From: Haemophilus influenzae
GTDB lineage: Bacteria > Pseudomonadota > Gammaproteobacteria > Enterobacterales > Pasteurellaceae
Length of the DNA stretch: 64,000 nt
Assembly: GCF_019703545.1 (NCBI RefSeq)
Contig: NZ_AP018771.1
Coordinates: 1,178,001-1,242,000, forward strand
Direction: 5' to 3'
A program made the translations under genes and the position numbers. Below, in pieces: positions 18,049 to 26,809 of the stretch. Below the pieces are notes generated by a model that saw only the letters and a program-made list of their open reading frames with translations, was not told where the DNA came from and did not search any database. The first letter of the stretch is position 1. Each line of letters starts with the position of its first letter.

Positions 18049-19775
18049 TAGTTTGCAACTGGTACAATTGCACCATCTTGATATTGATACCAAGTCATAT
18101 CGCGTTCAACATTACAGTTGGTATCAGCACTTAAAATCCCTGTTAAGCCACTCAAGCGATAGCCTGGCACTTGGCGTAATTCATTAAATTGATTAATGAG
18201 TAACCACGCATCCGCACCCATTGCATATAAACGCATCAATTGATATTCGCCCCCCGTGGATTTTGCTAACTTCTGATATTGTGGAGAATTGGTATCTTTA
18301 AAAAATGGAATATCACTAAACTGTACACCGTTCATCTGTGCGATGAAGTCGGTATTAGTGTTTGTCGCACTTGCGCTTGCTCGAGAACTGGCATAAATCG
18401 CTAAATTAGGTACGATATTTGTTAAATAACCTTTCATTTCTGCCAGTTCAGTTGGACTTGCTACGGCATAAAGTGCGGTTGTATTTGAGTTATTTTCTTG
18501 AACGAAATAGGTCACATCCGCAGGCAAATTGTAGTAACGGATATTCGCATCAGTACCTGCTAATTGCTGCCAACGCACATTAAAGGCATTGCCTACGCGT
18601 TGTCCTAAATCATTTTGCGGCATTGCGACAAGTGGATTACGCACGCCATCGTTCCACATTTTATTGGCGGCAGATTCAGCTTCATCTTCTGGAGAAAGTC
18701 CGTAATAACAAAGTTGAGGAATCGCACGAGAATTTGGTGTGGCATTTAATGCAAGCACATCCATACCTTGAATTTGAGCAGGATCTGCTAAAATCACATC
18801 AAGATTTTGTTTTAGTAATGGGCCGACTAAGGTTTTAATCCCCGCTTGTTTTGCTTGCGCAATGATATCTTGGACAGAATTCATTGAGGTATCAAACACT
18901 TGCACTGGAATAGTTGAGTTACCTTTCGCGTCGTTAAAACCCGATTGAATGGTTGTACCAAGAATTTGTCCATCTCCACTTAATGGCAAGAGTAAACCAA
19001 TTTGTGAAATAGTGGTTTGTTGGAAATTAAGCAATGTAAGCAATTCTTTTGGGAACAATATTGCGGCTGCATGATTTGGATAAGCATTTTTCCAACTTTG
19101 TAAGGCTTGGCTTAATTGTACAGGCTGACGAATATAATCGTTGTAGGCTTTGATTAATGTTAGCCAACCGCCTAAAGCTGCATTACCTTCATCAGAGGCA
19201 TTATTAATAACGCCAGTATTCGCTGAACGCAATAAAGCCCAAGTTTTATCAATATTATCTTGACGACGTTGTACATCTGTTAAATTCTTATCCATTTCTA
19301 TCCGCGCTTTTACCGCTTCAATCATGTCTTTACGGTTTTCGGCAACAATAGCTAAGGTTTCGTAATAACGAGATTTTTGTGACGGGCTTAGTTTATTTAA
19401 ATCCAATGCACGTAATTGATTTTGTGCGACTTCATTGGCATTTTTTGCGGCAGAAATTCTCGCTTCAATTAATGCACGATCTAATTTTTGCGCATCATTT
19501 AATTCGCCTAATTCCCTCAATAACGCTGCCGATTGTTCAACCTTATTTTCACGGATTAACACTCGAGCCGCGAGCAATTTATAGGTTTGTTGATCTTCAA
19601 GTTCTTGCGTTTGCCCTAATTTGTTTATATAAAATTCAGAACTTGCATTTGCATCTTTTTGTAAGGTTTGCGTGAAATTGCTACCAAGTAGATTTGAACA
19701 GCCAGCTAAAGCCATTGACAATAAAATTGGCATTAAACGTTTTTTAAAACGTTCGCCTTGTAATAGAATAGACAT
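18048..19775 (-). CDS. lpoA: Penicillin-binding protein activator LpoA
   Basis: 575 residues from the ATG at 19773-19775, which has GGAG at the right distance; an upstream ATG (19811) would place 12 extra residues before the signal. The lipobox LALAGC-like segment (MALAGC) marks an outer-membrane lipoprotein. The N-terminal half is TPR-like helices (about 30-255) and the C-terminal half is a periplasmic-binding-protein-like fold (about 255-575, beginning [21 protein letters not shown]). LpoA reaches through the peptidoglycan to activate PBP1A. I recall the H. influenzae protein at this same length. Divergent from rsmI. Confidence 0.96.
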
Positions 19776-19846
19776 CTTTGCTCCATCATAAACAGACAAT
19801 AGTTGTAGCAAATCTTACTTATCTCATAACTTAAAAGCAAACAAAA

Positions 19847-20698
19847 ATGACTGATTTAACCGGAATTTTATACATTGTTGCCACACCGATTGGCAATTTA
19901 CAGGATATTACCCAGCGTGCTTTAGAGACTTTTGCTCAAGTGGATTTAATTTCAGCAGAAGATACTCGCCATAGTGGACTTTTATTGAGCCATTACGGCA
20001 TTAAGAAGCCATTTTTTGCTTTGCATGATCATAACGAACAAGAAAAAGCCCATATTTTGGTGGAAAAGCTCAAGCAAGGTAGCAATATTGCTTTGATTTC
20101 TGATGCGGGGACGCCATTAATCAGTGACCCTGGTTTTCATTTAGTACGCCAATGCCGTGAAGCTGGCATTCGAGTTGTGCCTTTGCCAGGAGCTTGTGCG
20201 GCAATTACCGCTCTTTGTGCATCGGGGATTGCTTCTGATAGATTTTGTTTTGAAGGCTTTTTACCTGCGAAAAGTAAAGCGCGCAAAGATAAATTAGAAA
20301 ATATTGCAGAAGAAGACCGCACTTTGATTTTTTATGAATCCACTCACCGTATTTTAGATACACTAGAAGATATGCAAGCGGTGCTAGGGGAAGAACGCTA
20401 TATTGTGTTAGCCCGTGAAATGACTAAAACTTGGGAAACGATTACGGGGAATACGATTAAAAATTTACGCGAATGGCTTTTAGAAGATCCCAATCGTACA
20501 AAAGGCGAGATGGTTTTGATTGTGGAAAGCAAACCAAAGTCTGACAATAACGATGAAATTTCGCCACAAGCGGTAAAGGCACTTGAGTTAATTGCAGAAG
20601 AATTGCCACTTAAAAAAGCAGCAGCTATAGTTGCTGAGTTGTATGGTTATAAGAAGAATGCTTTGTATCAATTTGGATTAGCGCATTTGGAAAAATAA
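19847..20698 (+). CDS. rsmI: 16S rRNA (cytidine-1402 2'-O) methyltransferase RsmI
   Basis: 283 residues of the tetrapyrrole-methylase-like fold. The motif [14 protein letters not shown] opens the protein, followed by AEDTRHSG and the SAM-binding [12 protein letters not shown]; a small C-terminal helical domain ends the protein. RsmI methylates the ribose of C1402 in 16S rRNA, tuning the decoding centre. Divergent from lpoA with a 71-bp gap that must hold both promoters. It contains one uptake sequence (20316-20324) and, by chance, an Actinobacillus-type 9-mer (20566-20574). Confidence 0.96.
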   Translation: MTDLTGILYIVATPIGNLQDITQRALETFAQVDLISAEDTRHSGLLLSHYGIKKPFFALHDHNEQEKAHILVEKLKQGSNIALISDAGTPLISDPGFHLVRQCREAGIRVVPLPGACAAITALCASGIASDRFCFEGFLPAKSKARKDKLENIAEEDRTLIFYESTHRILDTLEDMQAVLGEERYIVLAREMTKTWETITGNTIKNLREWLLEDPNRTKGEMVLIVESKPKSDNNDEISPQAVKALELIAEELPLKKAAAIVAELYGYKKNALYQFGLAHLEK

Positions 20699-20799
20699 CC
20701 TCAAAATCAACCGCACTTTATTAATCCGATTTTAATCTGTGCTGTTGTATTAAACGGATACAAGCACTCACAAGATATTTACTTTAGACTGGAAAAAAT

Positions 20800-22248
20800 A
20801 TGTTAAACCAAGTTTCAAATACATTACTCACACCAAGCAATCTTTCAACTCAAACATTACTCAATATTTTTGATGTTATGTCGCATCGCAATATTGATTA
20901 TGCCGATCTGTATTTTCAACTTAGCCAAGATGAAAGTTGGGTATTAGAAGACGGCATTATAAAAGAAGGCGGTTTTCATATTGATCGTGGCGTTGGTGTG
21001 CGGGCAGTTTCTGGCGAGAAAACGGGGTTTGCTTATGCCGATCAAATTAATCTTGCTTCTTTGCAGCAATGTGCGGAGGCGGTAAAGGGGATCGCGCAAG
21101 TCAAACAGGGGAATTTGATTTCGCCATCCGCTTTTAATGTTGTAAATCCTATTGCTCGTTATGCGGCGATTAATCCTTTGGAAAGTTTGACTAAAGAGAA
21201 AAAAATTGAGCTATTACATTTGGTTGATCGTACAGCACGCGCAGAAGATCATCGTGTAACCAAGGTTTCAGCAAGCCTCAGTTCCGTTTATGAAGAAGTA
21301 TTAATTATGGCGACAGATGGCACATTAGCCGCAGATATTCGTCCTTTAGTTCGCTTATCTATTTCTGTGTTAGTAGAGGAAAATAGAAAACGTGAACGAG
21401 GAAGTTGTGGTTCTGGTGGGCGTTTCAGTTTAGATTGGTTCTTTGAAGTGATTGATGGCGATATTAGAGCAGTACGATTTGCTAAAGAAGCGGTTCGTCA
21501 AGCCTTAGTAAACCTTAGTGCAGTTGCAGCACCTGCAGGATTAATGCCAGTTGTGTTAGGCGCAGGTTGGCCTGGTGTGCTGTTACACGAGGCTGTTGGG
21601 CATGGTTTAGAAGGCGATTTTAACCGTAAAGAAAGTTCACTTTTTACTGGTAAGATTGGCGAACAAGTAACTTCTCCATTATGTACAATTGTGGATGATG
21701 GCACGATTAAAAATCGTCGAGGTTCATTGACTATTGATGATGAAGGTGTACCAAGCCAGTGCAATGTACTCATCAAAGACGGGATTTTGCAAGGTTACAT
21801 GCAAGATAAAATGAATGCCCGTTTGATGGGCGTTGCTCCAACAGGAAATGGACGACGTGAGTCTTACGCCCATTTACCAATGCCTAGAATGACTAACACC
21901 TATATGCTTGCTGGACAAAGTCAGTTTGATGATTTGATTGCTTCTGTAAAACAGGGGATTTATGCACCGCACTTTGGTGGAGGGCAAGTGGATATTACCT
22001 CTGGTAAATTTGTATTTTCCACTTCAGAAGCTTATTTAATTGAAAAAGGAAAAATCACGAAACCAGTTAAGGGTGCAACTTTAATTGGCAGTGGCATTGA
22101 AGTGATGCAAAAAATTTCTATGGTTGCAGATAAATCAGAGCTTGATTTAGGTATCGGGGTTTGTGGTAAAGAGGGACAAAGTGTACCTGTTGGCGTAGGA
22201 CAGCCAGCACTAAAAATTGATGAAATTACTGTTGGTGGAACAAATTAA
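20800..22248 (+). CDS. tldD: Metalloprotease TldD
   Basis: 482 residues of the TldD/PmbA (U62) family. The zinc motif [12 protein letters not shown] (HExxxH, about residue 264) sits in the C-terminal half, after an N-terminal alpha/beta domain. With TldE (PmbA, not in the window) it forms a heterodimeric peptidase that processes unfolded or modified peptides and degrades the CcdA antitoxin in E. coli. GGAAAA just before the ATG serves as ribosome site. An uptake sequence is inside (21966-21974). The gap from rsmI holds another uptake sequence (20710-20718). Confidence 0.95.
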   Translation: MLNQVSNTLLTPSNLSTQTLLNIFDVMSHRNIDYADLYFQLSQDESWVLEDGIIKEGGFHIDRGVGVRAVSGEKTGFAYADQINLASLQQCAEAVKGIAQVKQGNLISPSAFNVVNPIARYAAINPLESLTKEKKIELLHLVDRTARAEDHRVTKVSASLSSVYEEVLIMATDGTLAADIRPLVRLSISVLVEENRKRERGSCGSGGRFSLDWFFEVIDGDIRAVRFAKEAVRQALVNLSAVAAPAGLMPVVLGAGWPGVLLHEAVGHGLEGDFNRKESSLFTGKIGEQVTSPLCTIVDDGTIKNRRGSLTIDDEGVPSQCNVLIKDGILQGYMQDKMNARLMGVAPTGNGRRESYAHLPMPRMTNTYMLAGQSQFDDLIASVKQGIYAPHFGGGQVDITSGKFVFSTSEAYLIEKGKITKPVKGATLIGSGIEVMQKISMVADKSELDLGIGVCGKEGQSVPVGVGQPALKIDEITVGGTN

Positions 22249-22253
22249 GTCAT

Positions 22254-22269
22254 TGTGTAAAAGATCACA
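22254..22269 (+). promoter_or_regulatory. CRP-like site upstream of the NlpC/P60 lipoprotein gene
   Basis: TGTGT-N6-TCACA matches nine of ten consensus positions. A plausible -10 (TTTGAT, 22315-22320) would put the site near -61.5. It starts 5 bp after the tldD stop, so it would act on the lipoprotein gene only. Confidence 0.45.
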
Positions 22270-22360
22270 AAAATTCCATTAGAATTGGATTTTTACTGGC
22301 AATTTTATTCAAATTTTGATAGCCGCTGCGAAATTTTATTTCTTTTAATTATTTGAAATT

Positions 22361-22912
22361 ATGTTGAAAAGAATTTTAGTTATTATTGGTTTAGCTGTAT
22401 TAGCAACCGCTTGTTCTAATGTACCACGAACGGTAAGTCATCAGGTTATTTCAGAAAATGATGATATTCAATTAACTGGTTTAATTAATAATTTAGAAAA
22501 AGATAATCGAACAGGCATTTTTCACAAAGTGAGAACAAACCGTTCCTCTGCTTTGATGGGCGATAAGGCTCTAGCCAGTGTTTATAATGAATGGGTTGGC
22601 ACTCGCTATCGTATGGGCGGTACGACTAAACGTGGTATTGATTGTTCAGCATTTATGCAAACTACTTTTTCTGAAGTTTTTGGTATTGAATTGCCTCGTT
22701 CTACGGCTGAACAGCGTCATTTAGGTAGAAAAATTAATAAATCAGAACTTAAAAAAGGCGATTTAGTTTTCTTCCGTAAAAATAATCACGTTGGTGTTTA
22801 TATTGGTAATAACCAATTTATGCACGTAAGTACAGGGCAAGGCGTGACAATAAGTTCCCTTGATGAAAAATATTGGGCTAGAACCTACACTCAATCGCGT
22901 CGAATTATGTAA
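22361..22912 (+). CDS. NlpC/P60-family murein endopeptidase lipoprotein (MepS/NlpC-like)
   Basis: 183 residues. A signal peptide ends in a lipobox (LATAC, lipidated Cys near residue 18). The NlpC/P60 domain spans about 75-183 and shows the catalytic triad: Cys in GIDCSAF, His in NHVGVYIG and a polar His in FMHVSTGQG. Such enzymes cut D-Glu to diaminopimelate cross-bridge bonds (MepS: D-Ala-mDAP) in peptidoglycan. Length and the ISSLDEKYW ending fit both MepS (Spr) and NlpC of E. coli, so no symbol is given. The partner protease Prc lies 18 kb upstream. Confidence 0.88.
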   Translation: MLKRILVIIGLAVLATACSNVPRTVSHQVISENDDIQLTGLINNLEKDNRTGIFHKVRTNRSSALMGDKALASVYNEWVGTRYRMGGTTKRGIDCSAFMQTTFSEVFGIELPRSTAEQRHLGRKINKSELKKGDLVFFRKNNHVGVYIGNNQFMHVSTGQGVTISSLDEKYWARTYTQSRRIM

Positions 22913-22921
22913 TGAAAAAGA

Positions 22922-22949
22922 AAACCGAACATTAAGTTCGGTTTTTTGA
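22922..22949 (+). terminator. Intrinsic terminator after the NlpC/P60 gene
   Basis: aaccgaac / gttcggtt (22923-22930 and 22936-22943) with a 5-base loop and a run of T. It lies 16 bp before the boundary of the IS remnant. Confidence 0.85.
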
Positions 22950-22965
22950 TCAGTTTATTGATAAA

Positions 22966-23325
22966 TGATCTGCCCCCAAAAAGTTAGACTTATTTAGCTC
23001 AAGAACTGAGTTCTGTCATTCACAGGGCTCTGTCTTTAGCCTCTTCTGAATACGCTCATGGAGCTTTTTTTCCAGTTATTAAAACATCTAAAGAAGCTTT
23101 CCATTCTACTGTTATCTAAACAATTTCCCTTCCTTGACATACTTTGAATGCCATTCTCCCTGAGTATGTGTTGATAATCTATCATCTGATATTGCCAACC
23201 TTGGTCGGAATGTAAAATCGGTTTTGCTTCATCAAGCCTTGCTACGGCTTGTTTCATCATTTGGTTAATTTACTCAAAGTTCGGACTTAGCACTAAATTA
23301 TAAGCCATAATTTCACTGTTAAATA
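22966..23325 (-). mobile_element. IS3-family (IS150-like) remnant with one terminal repeat
   Basis: The left edge starts TGATCTGCCCCCAAAAAGT at 22966, which looks like the terminal inverted repeat of IS150-type elements. On the minus strand a DDE transposase piece follows: [10 protein letters not shown], then [23 protein letters not shown] (23100-23200 region), whose last Asp-to-Glu motif is the IS3-family catalytic end. Upstream codons continue as LVLSPNFE-stop-INQMM, so a CAA has become TAA. After MESFF the frame breaks and about 80 residues are missing. The other IS end is absent. The element is dead and internally deleted. Confidence 0.8.
23036..23260 (-). pseudogene. Fragment of IS3-family transposase OrfB
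   Basis: Longest open part (74 residues) of the transposase in the IS remnant. It holds the DDE-domain segment from HSDQGW to NSRMESFF, then about 17 unrelated residues (frameshift after the Glu). Not functional. Confidence 0.8.
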
Positions 23326-23400
23326 AACCCCAAATTTATGTAAAAAGATTTGTGAAATTATAGAAATCGCCCAACATTTGCGAGAAAACTATTAGAATGG

Positions 23401-23805
23401 TATTTATGATTTTTTACCGTCAATGTTATGTAAAGCGAGCAGGAACATTAAGAAATTGGAATGGATGGCATATTACGTAAACTCATTTCAATTAAGGATT
23501 TACACAATTGCCTGCAGAAATTTTTTGTGGATGAAAGAGAATCTATTATAGAAATGAATGATAATAAGCTTTCAGAACAGTTTGATTTAGCATTGATTGA
23601 AACGCATGGTAAATCCAAAATTTTAAAAAATTTATCTTTATTCAAACAAACCATGCCTAATTATCTTACTCAATTATCAAAAGATAATATGAAAGAAACA
23701 GAAAATACTGTTCATAAAATTAAAAGAGTAGCAGCATAGGTAGGGTTAAATCATTTATGTAAATTAGTGGATACTTTAGAAAGTGCGGCTAAAAATTCTG
23801 ATGTT
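23401..23805 (+). pseudogene. Relic of an ArcB-like hybrid sensor kinase: receiver end plus HPt domain
   Basis: In one frame (with stops TGA, TAA, TAA and TAG) the sequence reads the end of a receiver domain, GMDGILRK-LIS, then an HPt phosphotransfer domain with its His in ETVHKIKRVAA-stop-VGLNHLCKLVDTLESA. ArcB of E. coli ends with the closely similar HKIKGAAGSVGL. The stop at 23737-23739 falls within this motif. The kinase part is missing. The open stretch 23461-23739 could be mistaken for a 92-aa gene but it has no ribosome site and lies in the relic. A near uptake sequence (aagtgcggc, 23781-23789) is present. The relic may come from an arcB copy in another Pasteurellaceae species. Confidence 0.65.
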
Positions 23806-23987
23806 TTTTTATTGTGCTTAAAATTCACTTCAAAAACTACCTCATCCCAATTTACCCTCAAAGAGAGAATTTTCTTTATATGCAGAGCAATTCCAAAAAA
23901 ACACCGATTAAAGCCTAAAATATCCTTATCCAAATGGGAATTATTCTGTTATAGTGCTATTAATTCTTATTACAAGAGGATAATAAA

Positions 23988-25682
23988 ATGTCTGTTCAAC
24001 AACTCATTTCACGACTGACCGATATTGTTGGCTCTCGTTATATTATTACTGATCCAACTAAAACAGAAGCTTATCGAAGTGGTTATCGATTTGGAACAGG
24101 AAACGCCCTAGCTGTTGTTCGCCCTGCCACTCTACTTGAGTTTTGGAACATTGTAAAAGTTTGCGTTGAACATGATATTATTGTTATAAACCAAGCGGCG
24201 AATACAGGTTTAACTGGTGGCTCTACACCAGATGGCAATGATTATGATCGCGATATTGTCGTCATCAATACAATGCGAATTGACGGAATCCAACTCATCA
24301 ATAACGCTTCCCAAGTTATTTGCTTACCAGGCTCTACACTCAATGAATTAGAAAATCAACTTAAACCGTTTGGTCGTGAACCCCACTCTGTTATTGGCTC
24401 ATCTTGCATTGGTGCATCAGTTATTGGTGGGATCTGTAACAACTCAGGTGGAGCATTAGTTCAACGTGGACCAGCTTATACAGAAATGGCACTTTACGCT
24501 CAACTTAATGAAAAAGGTGAATTAGAACTAAAAAATCATTTAGGCATTGATTTAGGAGAAACTCCTGAAGAAATTTTAACTAATCTACAAGAAAAACGTT
24601 ATCAGATTAAAGATATTCGACAAGATTGCGGACATGGTCACGACCATTACTACTGCAACTATGTTCGTCAAGTTGATGAAGGCTCCCCTGCTCGTTTTAA
24701 TGCCGACCCAGCTCGCCACTATGAAGCCTCAGGCTGTGCAGGAAAACTTGCTGTCTTTGCGGTTCGTTTAGACACCTTTCCGCTTGAAAAAGAGACGGCT
24801 GTTTTCTATATCGGCACCAATCAAACTTCTGTGTTGAGCGATATTCGTCGCCACATGTTAGTAAACTTCGAAGTGCTACCCATTTCAGGTGAATATATCC
24901 ATCGTGATGCATTTGACATCGCAGCAAAATATGGCAAAGATACCTTTTGGGTCATTAAAAAGTTTGGTACACATTGGCTACCAAAACTCTTTTCCTTAAA
25001 ATCAAACGTGGATCGCATCGGCAAAAAATTCTTCTTTTTACCACAACATTTAAGCGATAAATTTATGCAAGCTGTGTCTAAATTCATCCCAGAACATCTT
25101 CCACAAAGCTTATGGGATTATCGCAACAAATACGAGCATCACTTAATTATCAAAATGGGTGGAAAAGGCATTCAAGAAGCCCGTGAATATTTGGAATCCT
25201 ACATTGCAGATGGCTCAAAAGGTGGCTATTTTGAATGTAATGCAATCGAAACCCAAGCAGCAATGCTTCATCGTTTCGCTGTTGCAAGTGCTGCAATTCG
25301 TTATCGTGCAATTCACGAAAAAGAAGTAGAAGAAATAGTTGCTTTAGATGTTGCATTACGTCGCAATGATCAAGATTGGTTTGAAGTGTTACCGCCAGAA
25401 ATTGATAACAGAATTATCTCTAAACTTTACTACGGACATTTTATGTGCCATGTCTTTCATCAAGATTACATTGTAAAAAAAGGTTATGATTATGAAGAAC
25501 TAGAATACGAAATGTTGAAATTACTTGACAAGCGTGGTGCGCAATACCCAGCCGAACACAATGTAGGGCATTTATACGAGGCTAAACCAACCTTGAGAAA
25601 ATTCTATAAAGAGTTGGATCCAACCAATAGCTTTAATCCAGGTATTGGTAAAACGACGAGGAAAAAATACTGGGCGGAATAA
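23988..25682 (+). CDS. dld: D-lactate dehydrogenase (quinone), FAD-dependent
   Basis: 564 residues. The FAD-binding type-4 domain (about 35-210) has NQAANTGLTGGSTPDG and the GGICNNSGGALVQRGPAYTE segment; the C-terminal membrane-associated domain ends with HNVGHLYEAKPTL and NPGIGKTTRK. The enzyme oxidises D-lactate to pyruvate and passes electrons to quinone at the inner membrane. AAGAGGA (23974-23980) is the ribosome site. It lies between two broken mobile or decayed elements, has no Haemophilus-type uptake sequence, and is followed by an Actinobacillus-type one. It gives a route from host or self-made D-lactate into pyruvate for the PDH complex. Confidence 0.95.
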   Translation: MSVQQLISRLTDIVGSRYIITDPTKTEAYRSGYRFGTGNALAVVRPATLLEFWNIVKVCVEHDIIVINQAANTGLTGGSTPDGNDYDRDIVVINTMRIDGIQLINNASQVICLPGSTLNELENQLKPFGREPHSVIGSSCIGASVIGGICNNSGGALVQRGPAYTEMALYAQLNEKGELELKNHLGIDLGETPEEILTNLQEKRYQIKDIRQDCGHGHDHYYCNYVRQVDEGSPARFNADPARHYEASGCAGKLAVFAVRLDTFPLEKETAVFYIGTNQTSVLSDIRRHMLVNFEVLPISGEYIHRDAFDIAAKYGKDTFWVIKKFGTHWLPKLFSLKSNVDRIGKKFFFLPQHLSDKFMQAVSKFIPEHLPQSLWDYRNKYEHHLIIKMGGKGIQEAREYLESYIADGSKGGYFECNAIETQAAMLHRFAVASAAIRYRAIHEKEVEEIVALDVALRRNDQDWFEVLPPEIDNRIISKLYYGHFMCHVFHQDYIVKKGYDYEELEYEMLKLLDKRGAQYPAEHNVGHLYEAKPTLRKFYKELDPTNSFNPGIGKTTRKKYWAE

Positions 25683-25691
25683 ACCTCTAAA

Positions 25692-25730
25692 ATGCAAACA
25701 AGATGTCAAATGTGACCGCTTGTTTATTAT
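25692..25730 (+). promoter_or_regulatory. Actinobacillus-type uptake sequence in degenerate dyad after dld
   Basis: GACCGCTTGT (25715-25724) is the reverse complement of ACAAGCGGTC, the uptake-sequence core reported for the Actinobacillus pleuropneumoniae / Mannheimia branch. With aaacaag at about 25697-25703 it forms a weak inverted pair, like the paired uptake sequences that end Pasteurellaceae genes. Confidence 0.55.
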
Positions 25731-25779
25731 TTCCTCTTCTTAGATAGAGCCAACTCATCAAAATAAGGTCAGCAAATTA

Positions 25780-26107
25780 TCTGATGTTTACCGCAAAATT
25801 ATTTGACTTATTCCAGTCTACACTTGTACAGTAATTGTTGGTTACTAAATGTGACATTGTAAAGTGATTGATTTGTCGTGGATTGGCAATGAGCACGAAA
25901 AGGGCTGCTTGATATAATATTTTGGCAATCGTAAGATCCAAGCCGTCGGTGCTTTCATAGATGATTCAGTCCGCATTGAAACCTTGTAAATACTCAATGG
26001 TGTGTAATGTCTTTAGGATTGTTGATTTTGGTTCGTTTTGGGGAAAGCCCAATTACGAAGTGGCGTTTGCTCTCGTCAATACAACAAGAAATTTTGTTTT
26101 TGTTCAT
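25780..26107 (-). pseudogene. IS110-family transposase relic (N-terminal DEDD domain)
   Basis: On the minus strand an ATG at 26107, with TAAGG just before it, opens MNKNKISCCIDESKRHFVIGL, the start of an IS110/IS1111 transposase (first Asp of the DEDD site). A frame change near 26010 then gives LHTIEYLQGFNAD-stop-IIYESTDGLDL followed by LYQAALFVLIANPRQINHF, the characteristic IS110 block around the Glu and ANPRQ motif. After about residue 85 the similarity fades. At least one frameshift and one nonsense codon are present, so it is dead. No terminal repeats were found, as expected for this family. Confidence 0.75.
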
Positions 26108-26230
26108 CCTTATCCTACCTTGCATTCGGTTTTAAGTCTAGTAACTGTTCGGTTTTTTGATGAAAATTATCTGCTCTCATTGCTACAATATGGTTTGTTT
26201 CCTAGGGAGGGCAGATATGCAGATAATGGT

Positions 26231-26809
26231 TTATGCTACTTTACATATATCGATAAAGTACTTATGCAAACTCAAGTTATTTGTTAATTCAGGATGAAAT
26301 GATGTTACCAGCATATTCTTTTCTTGGGCTGCAACGATTTTATTATTTACCGTTGCAAGAATATTGACTTTTTTACCAACACTACTGATAATAGGTCCTC
26401 TGATAAAAGTCATAGGAATTTTACCAACCCCCTTGCAATCTGCTTCTGTATAGAAACTTCCCAATTGGCGTCCATAGGCATTCCTCTCAACCACAATGTC
26501 CATTGTTCCAAAATGACTCTCTTTCTGAGAAGTAATCTCTTTAGCCAACAGAATCAAACCAGCACAAGTTCCAAAGACAGGAAAGCCAGAAGAGATAGCT
26601 TGTTTTATCGGTTCCAGCATATACAGCTCTCTTAAAAGTTTTCCTATGGCGGTTGACTCACCGCCAGGTAGAATCAAACCTGATAAATCACTGTAATGTT
26701 GTTGAAAATTTTTTAAATTTCTCAGTTCGACACTTTCAATTCCTAATTTTTCTAGCATTTGTGCATGTTCCGCAAAGGCACCTTGTAGAGCTAATATTCC
26801 GATTTTCAT
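26231..26809 (-). CDS. pdxT: Pyridoxal 5'-phosphate synthase glutaminase subunit PdxT
   Basis: 192 residues, class I glutamine amidotransferase fold. Seen are GGES at 49-52, the nucleophile Cys82 in FGTCAG and the His172/Glu174 pair in SFHPELT. PdxT releases ammonia from glutamine and channels it to PdxS for one-step synthesis of pyridoxal phosphate from ribose 5-phosphate and glyceraldehyde 3-phosphate. It starts directly after the pdxS stop with no gap, so the two are coupled. The DXP-independent route is uncommon in gammaproteobacteria. The pair has no uptake sequence and looks Gram-positive in origin. Confidence 0.95.
   Translation of the reverse strand: MKIGILALQGAFAEHAQMLEKLGIESVELRNLKNFQQHYSDLSGLILPGGESTAIGKLLRELYMLEPIKQAISSGFPVFGTCAGLILLAKEITSQKESHFGTMDIVVERNAYGRQLGSFYTEADCKGVGKIPMTFIRGPIISSVGKKVNILATVNNKIVAAQEKNMLVTSFHPELTNNLSLHKYFIDICKVA

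Noticed and set aside
20566..20574. ACAAGCGGT in rsmI as evidence of transfer
   Set aside because: A single nine-base match is expected by chance in a window of this size, and rsmI also has a native uptake sequence.
23461..23739. 92-codon reading frame as a real small gene
   Set aside because: Homology continues in the same frame beyond both its start and its stop, with several stop codons, so it is part of a sensor-kinase relic.
25961..26287. Open reading stretch on the plus strand (108 codons)
   Set aside because: It lies opposite the IS110 transposase relic and overlaps the end of pdxT; no ribosome site and no protein-like pattern.
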